Below are positions 63,235 to 64,000 of a DNA stretch of 64,000 nt, piece after piece; within the stretch, counting starts at the first letter, position 1; the number at the start of each line of letters is the position of its first letter. The DNA comes from Steromphala cineraria (taxonomy: Eukaryota; Mollusca; Gastropoda; Trochida; Trochidae), in NCBI GenBank assembly GCA_916613615.1, contig OU744723.1, forward strand, positions 65,976,239 through 66,040,238, in the 5' to 3' direction. The translations under genes and the position numbers were made by a program. The notes below the pieces were generated by a model. The model had not been told where the DNA came from. It did no database searches and was given only the letters and a program-made list of their open reading frames with translations.

Positions 63235-63640
63235 CTGTCGACACTGGATCACATTGCTCTCAGAGATAATTGTTTGTTCAAGATATATCAAGTCCGTATA
63301 AGTCAGTAGATACAATATTTCTTAGACTACTTTTATTGAACAGAAAGAATTGTGATCATCAGTCTGAAGGCTGCTATAAAACACTGGATCACATAACTCT
63401 CAGAGATAATTTTTTGTTCAAGATATTCAGTGAAATATAAAGTCCTTTTAAGTCAGTAGATACGATTTTATGACGATCATTCCTTAGGCTACATATATTT
63501 TACAAAAAGAATTGTGATAATCAATCCGAAGACTGCTATAGGAGACTGGATCACATTGCTCTCAAAGATAATTGTTTGTTCAAGATATTGAGTGACATTA
63601 CAATATCAAGTCTGTATACCTCAGGACATGCATTATTGTA
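63235..63640 (+). repeat. Tandem repeat, period 140-163 bp, at least 3 copies
   Basis: ACACTGGATCACATTGCTCT recurs at 63241, 63381 and (as GACTGGATCACATTGCTCT) about 63546. Each is followed by GATAATTGTTTGTTCAAGAT-type sequence. A weaker match at about 63830 suggests that the array continues to the window end. Confidence 0.8.
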
Positions 63641-64000
63641 CAGAAAGAGGTTACACACTTAACCTACATCCAAAACCCTCGGTTACTATCGTTACACTTT
63701 ACACACAGATATATGTGTATTCACGACGTTAAGTGAAGTTACGAAATTAAGTCATAAGTCAAGAATTAGCATTAATTAAAATACTTTCATGTTACCGCTA
63801 TTTATACATAAAGAATTGTGATAATAAGACACATGATCATTATTCTCTTAGAGATTATTATTTGATCAAGGCGTTGGACAGAACTACAACAGGATGTACG
63901 TGTAAGTCAGATGAATCGTATTATATAGATCATTACTTAGTTCAGCTCTATGTGTCCGCTATTTGTACATGAATAAATGCTACCCATCTTCAATAAACCC

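Overview
This is a eukaryotic nuclear window: AT-rich, with very low coding density, only short open frames, canonical GT-AG introns and many hairpin-type and tandem repeats. The overall style (TTAA-flanked MITEs, fold-back hairpins, a Tc1-like relic, many degenerate minisatellites) points to a marine lophotrochozoan, most likely a bivalve mollusc. That assignment is inference from repeat style, not from a marker gene.

The only gene I can support lies on the minus strand between about 58260 and 37685. Eight short exons, joined by consensus splice sites with matching phases, encode 376 residues ending in a stop. A ninth 29-base exon at 58232-58260 probably belongs upstream. The start codon and any signal peptide lie further 5' and were not found. 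The protein is acidic, lacks cysteine in the eight linked exons, has a few dibasic sites and ends in a long Glu-rich tail. It resembles a granin or neuropeptide prohormone in general style, but I do not recognise the family.

Layout. 1-37.5 kb holds no gene I can defend. It contains old dispersed repeats (several copied two or three times), fold-back hairpins at 7.5-7.9, 9.5 and 20.8 kb, a 30-bp tandem repeat at 8.3 kb, a decayed Tc1/mariner-type transposase at 14.6-15.7 kb, TTAA-flanked MITEs at 17.5, 20.0 and 32.5 kb, and a 42-bp minisatellite at 33.8-34.4 kb carrying repeated nuclear-receptor-like half sites. 37.7-58.3 kb is the gene; its large introns contain further MITEs and a 2.5-kb element with about 295-bp terminal inverted repeats (42773-45299). 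58.3-64 kb holds a TGTGTC-type microsatellite, a degenerate array of about 55-bp units and further tandem repeats.

The two most notable observations are the acidic multi-exon secretory-type gene and the 2.5-kb intronic element. The element ends in CACTGTG, is flanked by a 5-bp direct repeat (GTGAC) and carries three evenly placed GATGACGGTAACTG motifs at the inner part of each arm. Those end features are what Transib/RAG-like transposons leave, but no transposase is visible here.
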